Source of the DNA: Bufo bufo
Lineage: Eukaryota; Chordata; Amphibia; Anura; Bufonidae
DNA: 64,000 nucleotides
NCBI RefSeq assembly: GCF_905171765.1
Contig: NC_053391.1
Location: 189,730,559-189,794,558, forward strand
Direction: 5' to 3'
The position numbers and the translations under genes were made by a program. The first letter of the stretch is position 1; each line of letters opens with the position of its first letter. A model generated the notes under the pieces. The model ran no database searches, was not told where the DNA came from, and was given only the letters and a program-made list of their open reading frames with translations. Shown here piece after piece: positions 1-15,000 of this stretch.

Positions 1-3000
1 TTTTTTTCTCTCCCTTACTTTCTCACTTTTTCTTTCTTTTCCCCCTATTTCCCTCTCCTTTTCTGACATTCTCCTTCTTGCTTTCACCTCTTTTCTCTTT
101 CCACATTATTTATCCTAAGCCTCTCCCTCCCCTTCTTTCTCTCAACTACTTCCATTTACCTGACCTTTTCCCCCTCACCATGTCCTTCAACCCCATTCTC
201 TCACTCGTTTCCCCTCTCTTTCCACATCTCCTTCTTTTCTCTTTTCTCCCAATTTCTTTTTTTTCATTTCTCTTCACTACTCTCCCTCTCTATATCCCCC
301 TCTCCTCTTCCCATTTTCTATCTCTCTCTGACCCTCTCCCTTGCATTTACCTTTCCTCTTTGTCTATCTCCCTCTTTTTCTAACCTCTCTCTTCCTTGCC
401 CCACTGTATTCCTTTCTGATACTATCTCTCCTTCTCCCCTTTTCTCTCCTTCTTCATCTACCTCTTGTCCCTCTCTATTCCTTTCCCTTACTCTCCCCAT
501 CATACCCTTTCTTTCCTTCTGCCCTCTCTCCCCTTGTGCCTCACTTTGTTCCTTTCTATCCACCTCTCCCTATCTCTGAATACCTCTATATCTGCCCTTC
601 TGTACACCCGTCCTCTCCCCCTAACTCTACCTCTTCCAACTTCCTCTACACCCTCTTTCCCGTCTTTAGCTCATCTCTTTCACCTCATACTCCCATTATC
701 TGTTCCCTCTACTTACTTTCCTCCTATCTTACCATATATCAATATCCTCTTTTATCATTTTCCCTCTCCATCCTCTTCCTAAACCTCTCCATCTCTGTCT
801 TCCCAGCTCTTCCCTTCTCTCATTCCTTTTTCTTAGTTTTTCTCTCTTCTACCTCTTTGTCTCCTGCTTTCCCTCAACTAATTTCTCTATCCACCTCAGT
901 TTGTCTCCCTCTCTGCTTCTCTATCCCTCCCCCCAATCCCTCTCTCCCACTTTCCTTTTCTTCCTCCCGCTTTATATCTCCACCTTTCCCAACTCCTTCT
1001 CTTTTCTCTCTCTCCTTCCCTATTCTGCTCTCATACCCATCTCTCATGCCCAATACTCCCCCTCTCTACCCTTCTCCACCTATCTTCCCATCTCTTAATT
1101 GTCTCTTCTCTCCTTCGTCTCTCTCCTCTCTTTCTACACTTTCACCGCCTCTCCAGCTTCCATTTCCCCAGTCTCCTCTTTTTTCTCTCTCCCTTACTTT
1201 CTCATTTTATCTTTGTTCTCCCCTCATTTCCCTCTCAATTTCTGCTATTCTACTTCATTATTTAACCCGTTTTCTCTTTCCTAATTTTTTTCTCCTACTC
1301 CTTTCCCTCCCCCTCTATCTCTGAACCGCTTCCATTCTCCTACCCTTTTCCCCCTCACTTTTTCCCTTGATTCCCTCTTCCACTCATTGTGCTCTCTTTC
1401 GGCATCTTTTTCTTTTCTCCTCTATCCCAATTTCTTTTTTTTAAATTTCTCTTCACTCCTCTCTCTCTCTCTATATCCCCCTCTCCTCTTCCTCTTTTCT
1501 ATCTCTCTGACTCTATCCCCTGCATTTACCTTATTTTCTTTGTCTAGCTCCCTCTTTTTATGCACTCTCTCTCCCTTGCCCCACTGTACACCTATCTATT
1601 CATCTCTCTCCTTCACCCTTTTCCTCTCCTTCCTCATCTCCCTCTTTCTCCTCTCTCTTTTTTTCCTTTTACTCTCCCCATCTTACCCTTTCTTTCCTTC
1701 TCTCCTCTCTCTCTCCCATTGTCCCTCAATTTTCTCTGCTCTCGTTCATCTCTCTCCTCTCTCTCCTCTCTTTCTACACTCTTATTGCCCCTCCTCCGTG
1801 CTTTTCCCCAGTCTCCTGTTTTTTCTCTCTCCTTACTTTCTCACTTTTATCTTTCTTTTCCCCTCATTTCCCTCTCCATTTCTGCCATTCTGCTTCTTTC
1901 TTTAACCCCTTTCATATTTCCTGATTTTTATCTCCTACTCTTCTTCCTCCCCCTCTATCTCTGAACAGCTTCCATTCTCCTACCCTTTTCCCCCCTCAGC
2001 CTTTCCTTTGATCCCCTCTCCAACTCGTTTCTCCTCTCTTTCCTCGTCTCCTTCTTTTCTCTTCTCTCCCAATTTGTTTTTTAATTTCTCTTCACTCCTG
2101 TCTCTCCATATACCCCTCCCCTCTTCCCCTTTTCTATCTTTCTCCGACCCTCTCCCCTGCATTTACTTTACCTCTTTGTCTAGCTCCCTCTTTTTATGCA
2201 CTCTCTCTCCCTTGCCCCACTGTACACCTATCTATTTCTCTCTCTCCTTCTCCCTTTTCCCCTCCTTCCTCATCTCCCTCTTGCCTCTCTCTCTTCCTTT
2301 CTCTTACTCTCCCCATCATACCCTTTCTTTCCTTCTCTCCTCTCTCTCTCCCCTTGTCCCTCACGTTGTTTCTTTTTTATCCACCTCTCCCTATCTCTCA
2401 ATACCTCTATATCTGCCCTTCTTCCCCCTCTGTACACACTCTCTTGCATCCTATTCCTGCCCCTCCTAAATACCTCTACACCCTCTCTCCGCTCTTTAGC
2501 CCTTCTCTTTCACCTCATACTCCCATTCTCTGCCACCTCTATCCCCTCTTCACCTATCTTCCATCTATCTGTATCCTCTTTTCTCATTTTCCCTCTCCCT
2601 CCTCTTCCTACACCTCTCCATCTCTGTCTTTCTAGGTCTTCCCTTCTCTCGTTCCTCCTCTTCCTGTTTTTCTTTACAATACATATTTGTCTTCTGCTTT
2701 CCCTCAATTACTTTCACTATCCACCTCAGTTTGTCTCTCTGTCCGCTTCTCTATCCCCCTCACCAATTCCTCTCTCACCATCTTCTTCTCTTCCTCCCCC
2801 TTGCTATCCATACCTCTCCCAACTCCTTCTATTTTTTCTCTTTCCTTCCCCTTCTCTTCTCATACCCTTCTCTCATGCCCAATACTCCCTCTTTTTACCA
2901 TTCTCCACCTATTTCCATTTTTGTCTCTATCTCCCCCATCTCTTAATTTTCTCTGCTATCCTTCATCTCTCTCCTCTCTTTCTACACTCTTAGTGCTTCT

Positions 3001-6000
3001 CCTCCTTGCATTTCCCCAGTCTCCTCTTTTTTCTCTCTCCCTTATTTTCTCTCTCTATCTTTCTTTTCCCCTTATGCCCTCTCCTTTTCTGCCATTCTGC
3101 TTCTTAATTTAACTTCTTTTCTCTCTTTTTATTATTTCTCCTACTTTTCTCCCTCCGCCTCTTTCTCTGAACAGCTTCCATTCTTCTACTCTTTTCCCCC
3201 TCACTCTTTCCTTTGATCCCCTCTCCCACTCGTTTCTCCTCTCTTTCCACATCTCCTTCTTTTCTCTTCTCTCCCAATGTCTTTTATTAATTTATCTTCA
3301 CTCCTCTCTCTCTCTATATCCCCTCTCCTCTTCCCCTTTTCGATTTCTCAATGAACCTCTCCCTTGCATTTACCTTTCCTCTTTGTCTCTTTCTCCTCTT
3401 TTTCTACCCTCTCTCTCCCCTGCCCCACTGTATACCTCCCTGATACTTCCTCTCCTTCTACATTTTCCTCTACTTCATTTCCCTCTTGCCTCTCTATTTT
3501 CCTTTCTCTTTCTCTTACTCTTCTCATCTTACCCTTTCTTTACTTCTCCCATCTCTTTCTCCCCTTGTCCCTCACTTTGTTCTTTTCTATCCACCTCTCC
3601 CCATCTCTCAATACCTCTTAATCTGCCCCTCTTTTCCCCTCTGTATACGCAACCTACCTCAGCCCCTCCCACCTTACTCTACACCCTCTCTCCCCTCTTT
3701 AGCCTTTCTCTTTCACCTCATACTCCCATTCTCTGCTCCCTCTACCCCCTCTTCACCTATCTTCCCATCTATCTGTATCCTCTTTTCTCGTGTTTCCTGT
3801 TCCTACTGCTCTCCATCTCTGTCTTCCCAGCTCTTCCCTTCTCTCGTTCCTCCTCTTTCTCTATTTTTCTTTCCATTACCTCTTTGCCTCCTTCTTTTCC
3901 TCACCTACTTTCCCTATCTACCTCAGTTTGTTTTCTTCTCTGCTTCTATATCCCTCCTTCCCAATCGCTCTCTCCCTTTCTCCTTTTCGTCCTCCCCCTT
4001 TTTATCTCCACCTCTCCCAACTATTTTTCTTTTCTATCTCTTTTTCCCTTTCTCCCATACCCCCATACCCTTCTCCACCTATCTCCCCTTTTGTCTCTAT
4101 CTCACTCCTCTCTTAATTTTTTCTGCTGTCCTTCGTCTCTCTCTCTTCTCTCTTTCCACACTATCTCCGCCTTTCCTCCTTGCTTTTCCCCAGTCTTCTC
4201 TTTTTTCACTCTCCCTTACTTTTTCACTTTATCTTTCTTTTTCCCTCATTTCCCTCTCAATTTTTGCAATTCTCCTTTCTTTAACTCCTTTTCTCTTTCC
4301 TAATATTTTCTCCTACTCCTCTCCCTCACCCTCTATCTCTGAACCGCTTTCATTTACCTACCCTTTTCCCCTCAACCTTTCCTTTGAAACCCTCTTCAAC
4401 TCATTTCAGCTTTCTTTCCACATCTCCTTCTTTTCTCTTCTCTCCCAATATCTTTTATTAATTTCTCTTCACACCTCTCTCTATATCCCCCTCTCCTCTT
4501 CCCCTTTTGTATCTCTCTCCGTCCCTCTACCCTGCATTTACTTTTCCTCTTTGTCTAGCTCCCTCTTTTTGTGCACTCTCTCTCCCTTACCCCACTGTAC
4601 ACCTATCTATTTATCTCCTCCTTCTCCCTTTTTCTGTCCTTTCTCATTTCCCTCTTGACCCTCTCTCTCTCTTTTCTTCTCTTACTCTTTCCACTTTTCT
4701 TTCTTTCTCCCCTCTCCATCCCCTTGTCCCTAACTTTGTTCTTTTATATCACCTCTCCCCATCACTCAATACCTCTATATATGCCACTCTTTCCCCCCTG
4801 AACACCCTTTCTCGCATCCTAACCCTGCCCCTTCCAGCTTCCTCTACACCCTCTCTCCCCTCTTTAGCCCTTCTCTTTCATCTCATGCTCCTATTCTCTG
4901 CTCCCTCTACACCTATCTCCCCATCTATCTATATACTCTCTCATTTTCCCTCTCCCTTCTCTTCCTACACCTCTCCATCTCTGTTTTCAAAGCTCTTCTC
5001 TTCTCTCGTTTCTACTCTACCTCTGTTTTTCTCTCCACTACCTCTTTGTCTAATGCTTTCTCTCAGCTACTTCCCTATCCACCTCAATTTGTCCCCTCTC
5101 TCTGCTTCTCTATCCCTCAGCACTTCTCCTTCTTTTCCTCACCTTTTCTATCTCCACCTCTGCCAACTCCTTCTCTTTTCTCTTTCTCCCTCCCTTTCCC
5201 CTCTCATTCCCTTCTGTCATGCCCCATACACCCCCTCTCTCCCTTTCTCCATCCATTTCCACTTATATTTCCCTCTTTACCCTTCTCTTTCCACATCTGC
5301 TTCTTTTTCTCTTCTGTCCACATTCGTTTTTTTAATTTTTCTTGACTCCTCTCTCTCTATCTTCATCTCCTCTTCCCCATTGCTAGCTCTCTCTGACCCT
5401 CTCCCCTGCATTTACCTTACCACTTTGTCTTTCTCAATCTTTTTCTACCCTCTCTCTACCTTGCCCCACTGTATACCTATATATTTCTCTCTCTCCTTCT
5501 CCTTTTTTCTCTCCTTCCTCATCTCCCTCTCGCCGCTCTCTCTTCCGTTCTCTTACTCTCCCCATCTTACCATTTTTCCCATTCTGCTCTCTCTGTCTCC
5601 ACATGTCTCTCACTTTGTTCCTTTCTATCCACCTCTCCCCATCTCTCATTACCTATATATCTGCTCCTCTCCCCCCTCTGTGCACCCTCTCTCTACCTAA
5701 ATCTGCTCTCCCAACTTTCTCTACACCCTCTCTCCCCTATATATACCTTCTCTTTCACCTCCTACACCCATTCTCTGCTCTCTACCTATCTCCCCATCTT
5801 TTTCTATTCTCTTTTCTCATTTCTCCCTCTTCCTCCTCTTCCTACACCTCTCCATCTCTGTCTTCCTAGCTCTTCCTAGCTCTTCCTCATTCTCCTTTCT
5901 CCTCTTTCTTTCTCTTTCACTCCACTACCTCTTTGTCTCCTGCTTTTCCTCACTTACTTTTCCTATCCCCCTCAATTTGCCCCCTCTCAATTTCTCTATC

Positions 6001-6234
6001 CCACTCCATGAATCATTCTCTCCCCATCTCCTTATCTTCCTCCCCCTCTCTATCGCCACCTCTCCCAATTCCTTCTCCTTTCTCTCCCTTTCCTCTCTCA
6101 TACCCTTTTTTCATGAACAATACTCCACCTCTCTCCCCCCTCTCTTAATTTTCTCTGCTGTCCGTAGTCTCTTTCCTCTTTTTCTAAACTCTGTTCGCCT
6201 TTCCTCCTTGCTTTTCCCCAGTCTCCTTTTTTTT

Positions 6235-7600
6235 TCTCCCCCTTACTTTCTCACCTTTTCTTTCTTTTCCCCCTATTTCCCTCTCCTTTTCTGAAATTCT
6301 CCTTCTTGCTTTCACCTCTTTTCTGTTTGCACATTATTTATCCTAAGCCTCTCCCTCCCCTTCTTTCTCTCAACTACTTCCACTCACCTGACCTTTTCCC
6401 CCTCACCATGTCCTTTAACCCATTCTCTCACTCGTTTCTCCTCTCTTTCCACATCTCCTACTTTTCTCTTTTCTCTTTTCTCCCAATTTCTTTTTTTAAT
6501 TTCTCTTCACTACTCTTCCTCTCTATATCCCCCTCTCCTCTTCCCATTTTCTATCTCTCTCTGACCCTCTCCCTTGCATTTACCTTTCCTCTTTGTCTAT
6601 CTCCCTCTTTTTCTAACCTCTCTCTCTCTCTCTCTTGCCCCACTGTATTCCTTTATGATACTATCTCTCCTTCTCCCCTTTTCTCTCCTTCTTTATCTAC
6701 CTCTTGTCCTTTTCTCTTCCTTTCCCTTACTCTCCCCATCATACCCTTTCTTTCATTCTGCCCTCTCTCCCCTTGTGCCTCACTTTGTTCCTTTCTATTC
6801 ACCTCTCCCTATCTCTGAATACCTCTATATTTGCCCTTCTGTACACCCGGCCTCTCCCCCTAACTCTACCTCTTCCAACTTCCTCTACACCCTCTTTCCC
6901 CTCTTTAGCTCATCTCTTTCACCTCATACTCCCATTCTCTGCTCCCTTTACCCATTTTCCTCCTATCTCACCATATATCTATATCCTCTTTTCTCCTTTT
7001 CCCTCTCCCTCCTCTTCCTACACCTCTCCATCTCTGTCTTCTCAGCTCTTCCTTTCTCTCGTTCCTCCTCTTCCTCTCTCTTTCTCTCCACTACCTCTTT
7101 GTTTCCTGGCACATCTCTGTCTTCCTAGGTCTTCCCTTCTCTCGTTCCTCCTCTTCCTGTTTTTCTCTACAATACATATTTGTCTCCTGCTTTCCCTCAA
7201 CTACTTTCCCTATCCACCTCAGTTTGTCTCTCTGTCTGCTTCTCTATCCCCCTCCCCAATTCCTCTCTCACCATCTTTTTCTCTTCCTCCCCCTTGCTAT
7301 CCATACCTCTCCCAACTCCTTCTATTTTCTCTCTTTCCTTACCCTTCTCTTCTCATACCCTTCTCACGTGCCCAATACTCCCTCTCTTTATCCTTCTCCA
7401 CCTATTTCCCTTTTTGTCTCTATCTCCCCCATCTCTTAATTTTCTCTGCTATCCTTCATCTCTCTCCTCTCTTTCTACACTCTTAGTGCTTCTCCTCCTT
7501 GCTTTTCCCCAGTCTCCTCTTTTTTCTCCCCCCCTTATTTTCTCTCTCTATCTTTCTTTCCCCCTTATGCCCCTCTCCTTTTCTGCCATTCTCTCATTAT
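6235..7600. repeat. Recently duplicated blocks inside the polypyrimidine tract
   Basis: About 6235-7100 closely matches 1-1000: both run through the same 'cacattatttatcctaagcc' phrase (near 100 and 6330) and then the same ~700-bp order of motifs with few changes. About 7110-7600 instead matches 2620-3110, including the unusual 'caatacatatttgtc' phrase near 2680 and 7170. The join at about 7110 shows that units have been copied and spliced together, as expected from unequal exchange or gene conversion within the array. Confidence 0.75.
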
Positions 7601-10600
7601 TTCTACTACTTTTCTCCCTTTGCCTCTTTCTCTGAACAGCTTCCATTCTTCTACCCTTTTCCCCCTCACCCTTTCCTTTGATCCCCTCTCCCACTCGTCT
7701 CTCCTCTCTTTCCACATCTTCTTTTCTCTTTTCTCCCAATTTCTTTTTTTTATTTCTCTTCACTTCTCTCTCTCGATATCCCCCTCTCCCTTCCTCTTCT
7801 CTCTGAACCTCTGTCTTGCATTTTCCTTTCCTCTTTGTCTTTTTTTTCCTCATTTTATACCCCCTCTCTTCCTTGCCCTACCGTATACTTCTCTGTTACT
7901 TTCTCTCCTTCTCTGTTTTCCTCTCTTTCCTCATCTCCCTCTTGTCACTCTCTTTTCTTTTATCTTATTCTCCTCATCTTACCCCTTTTTTCCTTCTCCC
8001 CTCCCCTTGTCCCTCATTTTGTTCTTTTCTGTCCACCTCTTCCCATCTCTCAATACCTCTAAATCTGCCCCTCTTTCCCCTTCTGTACACCCTTTCTCGC
8101 ATCCTAACTCTGCCCCTGCCAACTTCCTCTACACCCTCACTCCCCTCTTTAGAACTTCTCTTTCACCTCATGCTCCTATTATCTGCCCCCGTTACCCCCC
8201 TCGCCACCTATCTCCACATTTATCTATATTCTCTTTTCTCATGTTTCTCTTCCTACACCTCTCCATCTCTGTCTTCCTAGCTCTTCCCTTCTTTCGTTCC
8301 TCCTCTTCCTCTCTTGTTCTTTCCACTACCCCTTTGTCTTCTGCTTTCCCTCACCTACTTTCCCTATCCACCTCAGTGTGTCCACCTCTCTGCTTCTATA
8401 TCCTTCTCCTCAATCCCTCTCTCCGCTTCTTCTTTTCTTTCTCCCCATTTCTATCTCCACCTCTCCAAACTCCATCTCTTTTCTATCTCTCCTTCCCTTT
8501 CTCCTGTCATACCCTTCTCTCATTCCCAATACACCCCCCTCTGTACCCTTCTCCACCTATCTCCCCTTTTGTGTCTTTCTCCCCCCTATCTTAATTTTCT
8601 CTGCTCTCCTTTCTCTCTTTCTTCTCTTTTTACACTCTCACCGCTTATCCCTATTGATTTTTACCATTCTCCTCTTTTTTTCTCTCTCCCTTACTTTCTC
8701 ATTTTATCTTTCTTTTCCCCTCATTTCCCTTTCCATTTTTGCCATTTTCCTTCTTTCTTTAGCCCCTTTTTTGTTTCCTGATTTTTTCTCCTACTCCTCT
8801 CCCTCCCCCTCTATCCCTGAACAGCCTCCATTCTACCTCAGCCTTTCCTTTAATCCCCTCTTTAAACTCGTTTCTCCTCTCTTTCCACTTCTTCTTTTCT
8901 CTTCTCTCCCAATTTGTTTTTCAATTTCTCTTCACTCCTCTCTCTCTATATCCCTCTTTTTCTTTTCCCCTTTTCTATCACTCTCTGACCCTCTCCCTTG
9001 CATTTACCTTTACTCTTTGTCTATCTCCCTCTTTCATTCTTGTATCCTTTTCCCCTTACCCTTTCCTTTGACTACTTCTGCCCGTCATTTCTCTTCTCTT
9101 TCCACATCTCCTTCTTTTCTCTTTTCTCCCTATTTCTTTTTATAATTCCTTTTTACTTCTCTCTCTCTCTATATCCCCCTCTCATCTTCCCCTTTTCTAT
9201 TTCTCTCTGACCTTCTCCCCAGGATTCACCTTTCCTCTCTGTTAATCTTCCTCTTTTTCTACTCTCTCTCTCTCTCCACTGCCCCACTGTTCACCTATCT
9301 ATTTCTCTCTCTCCTTCTCCCTTTTACTCTCTTTCCTTATTTCCCTCTTGCCCCTCTCTCTTCCTTTCTCTTACTCTCCCCATTTGACCCTTTCTTTCCT
9401 TATTCCCTCTCTCTCTCTCCCCATGTCTCTTACTTTGTTCTCTTCTATCCACCTCTCCCCATCTCTCAATACCTCTATATCTGCCCCTCTTTGCCCTTCT
9501 GTACACCCTCTCTCTCACCCTCTCTACCTCTCCCAACTTCCTCTAAACCTTCTTTCCCTTCTTTAGCCCTTTCTTTCACCCTATACTCCCATTCTTTGTG
9601 CCCTCTACCCCCTTTCCACCTATCTCCCCATCTATCTCTATCCTGTTTTCTAATTTTCCATCTCTGTCTTTCCAGCTCTTTCCTTCTCTCATTTATTCAC
9701 TTCCTCTCTCTCTCCACTACCTCTTTATCTCCTGCATTCCCTCACCTACTTTCTCTATCCATCTCCGTTTGTCACCCTCTCTACTTTTTTATCCCTCTTC
9801 CTCAAACCCTGTCTCACATCTCCTTCTCTTCTTTCCCCTCTCTGTTTTCTCCTCTCCAAACTCCTTTTCTCCTACCATACCCTTCTCTCATGCCCAATAC
9901 TCCCCCTCTCTCCCCTTTTCAAACTGTCTCCCCTTCTTACTGTCTCCCCCCTAATTTGATTTTCTCTGCTCTCCTTCGTTTGTCTCCTTTTATTTTATGC
10001 GGCCTCCACCTCTTCTCCTTGCTTTTTCCCAGTATCCTCTTTTTTTTCTCTCCCTTACCTTCTCACGCTACAGTATCTTTCTTTTCCCCTCATTTCCCTA
10101 TCCTTTTCTCCCATTCTCCTTTTTTCCTTCACTCCTTTTCTCTTTCTTTATTATTTCTCCTAATTCTCCCCCTCCCCTTCTTACTCTCACCTGCTTCTAT
10201 TCTCCTGCCCTTTTCCCCCTCACCCTTTCCTTTAATACCCTCTCCCACTCGTGTTTTCCTCATTTTCTACATCTCCTTTTCTTTTCTCTCTCAAATTCTT
10301 TTTTTCATTTTCTCTTCACTCCTCTCTCTCTATATCCCTCTGTCCTCTTCCCCTTTTCTATCTCTCTTTGACCCTCTCCGCTGCATTTATCTTACCTCTT
10401 TGTCTATCTCCATCCTTTTCTACCGTCTTTCTCCCTTGCCTTACTGTATATCTATCTATTTCTCTCTCCTCCCTTTTTTCTCCTCCCTCATCTCCCTCTT
10501 GCACCTCTCTCTTCCTTTCTCTTACTCTCCCCATCTTACCCTTTCTCCTCTTCTGCCCTTTCTTTGTCCCCATGTACCTCACTTTGTTCCTATCTACCCA

Positions 10601-12069
10601 CCCCTCCCCATTTCTCAATACCTGAATATCTGCACCTCTTTACCCCTCTGTACACCCTCTCTTCCCCTAACACTACCTCTCCCAACTTCCTCTACACCCT
10701 CTCTCCCCTCTTTAGCCCTTCTCTTTCACCTCATATTCCCATTGTCTGCTCCCTCTATCCGCTCTCCATCTCTCTCCTCATCTATCTATATCCTCTTTTT
10801 TCATTTTCCCTCTCCCTCCTCTTCCTACACCTCTTCATCTCTGTCTTTCCAGCTCTTCCCTTCTCTCATTCCTCCTCTTCCTCTCTCTTTCTTTCTACTA
10901 CCTCCTTGTCTCCTGCTTTCCCTTTCCTACTTTCCCTATTCACCTCAGTTTGTTCCCTTTTCAGCTTCTCTATCCCTCTCCCCATCTCATTTTCTTCCTC
11001 CCCCTCTCTATTTCCACCTCTCTTAATTCCTTCTCTTTTCTCTCTCTTGCTCTCTTTCTCTTCTCATACCTTACTGTCATGCCCAATATTTCCCCTCTCT
11101 ATCCTTCTCCATCTATCTCCCCTTTTGTCTCTCTCTCCCCCCTCTATTAATTTTTTCTGCTCTCCGTTGTTTCCACCTCTCTTTATATGCACTCTCCGCC
11201 TTTCCTCCTTGCTTTTCCCCAGTCTCCTCTTTTTTCTCTCTCCCTTACTTTCTCACTCTATCTTTCTTTTCCCTCATTTCCTTCTCCTTTTCTGCCATTC
11301 TTCTTCTTGCTTTTACCCCTTTTCTCTTTCCTCATTATTTCTCCTACTCCTTTCCCACTCCCTCTTTATCTCAACCACTTCTATTCTCCTACCCTTTTCC
11401 CACTAACCCTTTTCTTTAACCCCCTTTGCCACTCGTTTCTCCTCTCCTTCCACATCTCCTTCTTTTTCTTCTTTCCCAATTTCTTTTTTAATTTCTCTAT
11501 ATTGTTCTCTCTCTATATCCCCCTCTCCTCTTCCCATTTTCTATCACTCTCTGACCCTCTCCCCTGCATTTACCCTCTCTCTCCCTTGTCCCACTGTATA
11601 CCTATCTATTTCTCTCTCTCCTTCTCCCTTTTTCTCTCATTCCTCATCTCCCTCTTGCCATCTTACCTTTTCTCCACTTCTGCCCTCTCTCTGTCCCTAT
11701 GTCCCTCACTTTGTTCTTTTCTATCGACCTCTCCCGATCTCTTAATACCTCTATATCTGTCCTCTTCTCCCCTCTGTACACTCTCTCTCTCCCCCACTTC
11801 TTCTACATACTCTCTCTCCTCTTTAGCCCCTATTTCACCTCATACTCACATTCTCTGCTCCCTCTACCCCCTCTCCAACTATCTCCCTATCTATCTGTAT
11901 CCTCTTTTCTCATTTTCCCTCTCTCTCTTCTACCTACACCTCTCAATATCTGTCTTCCCAGCTCTTCCCTTCTCTCGTTCCTCCTCTTTCTCTCTCTGTC
12001 TCTCCACTACCTCTTTGTCTCCTGCTTTCCTTTACCTACTTTCCCTATCCACCGCTTTCAGTTAACTCA

Positions 12070-15000
12070 TGCTTCTCCTCCTTTCTCCCCCCTCTCTCTT
12101 TTCCCTTTTTCCCTTTCTCTCCATCTCGCTTTCTAACCCTTCTTTTTCTCACTCTGTCTGTCCACCTCTTCCTTTCTCCTTCTCAATTTCCCACTTGTGC
12201 ATTTTATATTATCTGCCCTCCAAACCCTTTTTTTCTCCACCCTCTCTCTCTTTCTATATCCCCCTTTCCTACTAATCCACTATCTGTCCCACTCTCCCTC
12301 CTTTCTTTCTTTATTTTCCCTTTACCCCCACTCTCACCCTCAATCTCTCTCTCTTTCCATCTTTCTTGTTTCTCTGCTCCTCAACTCCTCTCCTTTGATC
12401 CCTTGCTCTTCATCTTTTTCTCTTCTTTATTTCTATTTCTGTCTCTCCCTTCTCACTCTCACCTCTCCCACCCTTCACCCTCATTATTTTCTCTCCCAAT
12501 TCTCTGCCTATCTCCCAATCTTTCTCCTCCTTTCACCTGTCCTCTTTCCCCATCCCTCCGCTCTGCTTACACTTTCTTCCCTCCTCCTTTTTCTTCTCCA
12601 TTCACCCGTATCTCTCCTCATCTGCCCACTACCTTTGCCATCTCGCAGCATTCTCACTTTTTCCATACTCACTCTTTCTGCTCCATATTTACCCCTATTC
12701 AGCTTCCTCCACTTCTATCTCCCTTTTCCCTGTCTACCCATTTTCCTGCTTTCCTTCACCTCTTCTTTCTTTTCCCTTTTCTCTCTATTCCCCCCACCAC
12801 CCCAAATTTTCCTCTCCTTTCTCTCATCCTGTCTTTCTACCTCTACCTCTCCCTCTCTCCTATCCTTTTCCCTCATTCCTTTTTTCCTTCTCCCCTTTCC
12901 CATTTTTTAGGCCTGTCTATCCACATCTTTCTCTTTTTCCCTTCACACTTCTCCTTTTTCTCTCTCTCTTAGCACCTCTCTTTCTATATCCCCCTTTCCT
13001 TTTCCACATCTTCCTCTTCTCTTTCTCTCTACCCCTCACTCTCTCTCCATCTCTTACCCTCCCTCTGTCTAGCTCCCTTTTTTACTACCCTTTCCATTCC
13101 TTACCACACTCTGTACCTCTTTCTCCCTCTTCCTTTTTATCTCTCAACTTTTCCATCATCTCCTTCTCTCCCCTCTATCTCGTTCTCCCCATTTGTACCC
13201 CCTCTCTTCCTTTCTCTTTCCCTTAGTCCCTGAGTCTCTACCCTCTCTCTCTCTCCACCCTTCCCATTTCTTATTGTCTTTTTGTCTGCCCCATTCCCTA
13301 CTCTTTTTTTCTCTTACCCACTGTGTTCTTTTCTCCACCCTTTCTCTCCCCCTCTCTACCTCCGTCTCTCCCTCTCCAAAATCTCTTCCATTCCTTTTCT
13401 ACTCTCTCACTGTTTTCTTTTTCTCATAATCCATCTCCCTTTTTCTCTACACCTATCTTGCCCTCTCTGTCTCTATACCCCCTTTTCCTAATTTCCTCTG
13501 CTCTCCATCTTCTGCTTCCTTCTCCATCTCATCCTCCTCTCTCTCTTCCTCCTCTCCATGACCTCTTTTGCCTATCCTCACCCACCTTCACTTCCGCATC
13601 TTCCCCTTGGCATCCTCTACTCTTTGCTTTCCTGCTTTATCTCTTTCCTTTCCATCTTCCCTCCCTCTCTTCTTACCTCTCCCTCCCTTTCATCTTCCGT
13701 CTCCCTCTCTCTTACCTTCCCTTTCCTTCCCCCATTTTCTCTTTCATACTCTTGTCTCCTCTAATTTTTTCCTTCTCTCCCCAAATCCCTTCTACCGCCA
13801 CACCTCTGCTATCCTTCCTCTCATATTTCCCTCTCTCCACCAATCTTTCTCTATATTTTCCGCTTTCTCTCCTCCCACTTTCACCTTCACTGCATTCCTC
13901 TTTTTCTCCCCCTATCTGTTTCTTTATCCCTCTCCCTCAATCCATCTCTCCCCATCTCTTTCTCTTCTCTCTCCCTTCTTTCCTCCCTTGGTCCTCTTAT
14001 ACCCTTCTCTCATGCCCAATAATGCCCCTCTCTCCCCTTCTCCACCTATCTCTCCTTCTGTCTATCTCTTCCACCTCTCTTAATTTTCTCTGCTCTCCTT
14101 CGTCTCTCTGTTCTCTTTCTACACACTTTCTGTCTGTCCTCCTTTCTCTTCCCCAGTCTTCTTTCTCTCTCCTTTACTTTCACACTCTCTCTTTCTTTTC
14201 CCCTCATTTCTGTCTCTTTTTTTGCCTTTCCACCTTCTTGCTTTCATCCCTTTCCTCCTTCCTCATTATTTCTTCTACTCCTTTCCCCTCTCCCTCCCCC
14301 TCTTTCTTTCACCCAGTTTCTCAACCACTTCCATTCTCCAGCCATTTTTACCCTCAACATTTCCTTTGATCCTTTCTCCCACTCCTTTCCCCTCTCTTTT
14401 TACATTTCCTTCCTCTCTCTATCCCCCTCTCCTCTTCCCCTTTTCTATCTCTCTCTGACCCTCTCCCCTGCATTTACCTTACCTTTCCCTTTTTTTTCTA
14501 CCCTCTCGCTCCCTTGCCCCACTGAATACATATCTATCTCTTCCTCTCCTTCTACCTTTTTCTCTCGTTCCTCATCTCCCTCTTGCCCCTCTCTCTTCCT
14601 TTCTCTTACTCTTCCCATCTTACCCCTTTTCCCCGGCTGCCCTCTCTCTGTTCCCATGTCCCTCTCTTTGTTCCTTTCTATACAACTCTCCTCATCTCTC
14701 AATACCTCTATATCTACCCCTCTTCCCCACTGTGTACACCCTCTCTCTCTCCCCCATATTCAACTTCCTCTACACTCTCTCTTCTTTCACCCTTCTCTTT
14801 AACCTCATACTCCCATTCTCTGCTCCCTCTACCTCCTCTACCTAACACCCCATCTATCTTTATCCTATTTTCTCCTCATTTTCCCTCTCCCTCCTCTTTC
14901 TACACCCCTCCATATTTCTCTACCCAGCTCTTCCCTTCTCTCTCTCCTCCTCTTACACCCTCTTTGTCTCCAGTACTTCATTTTCTCCTATTTTTTTTTT

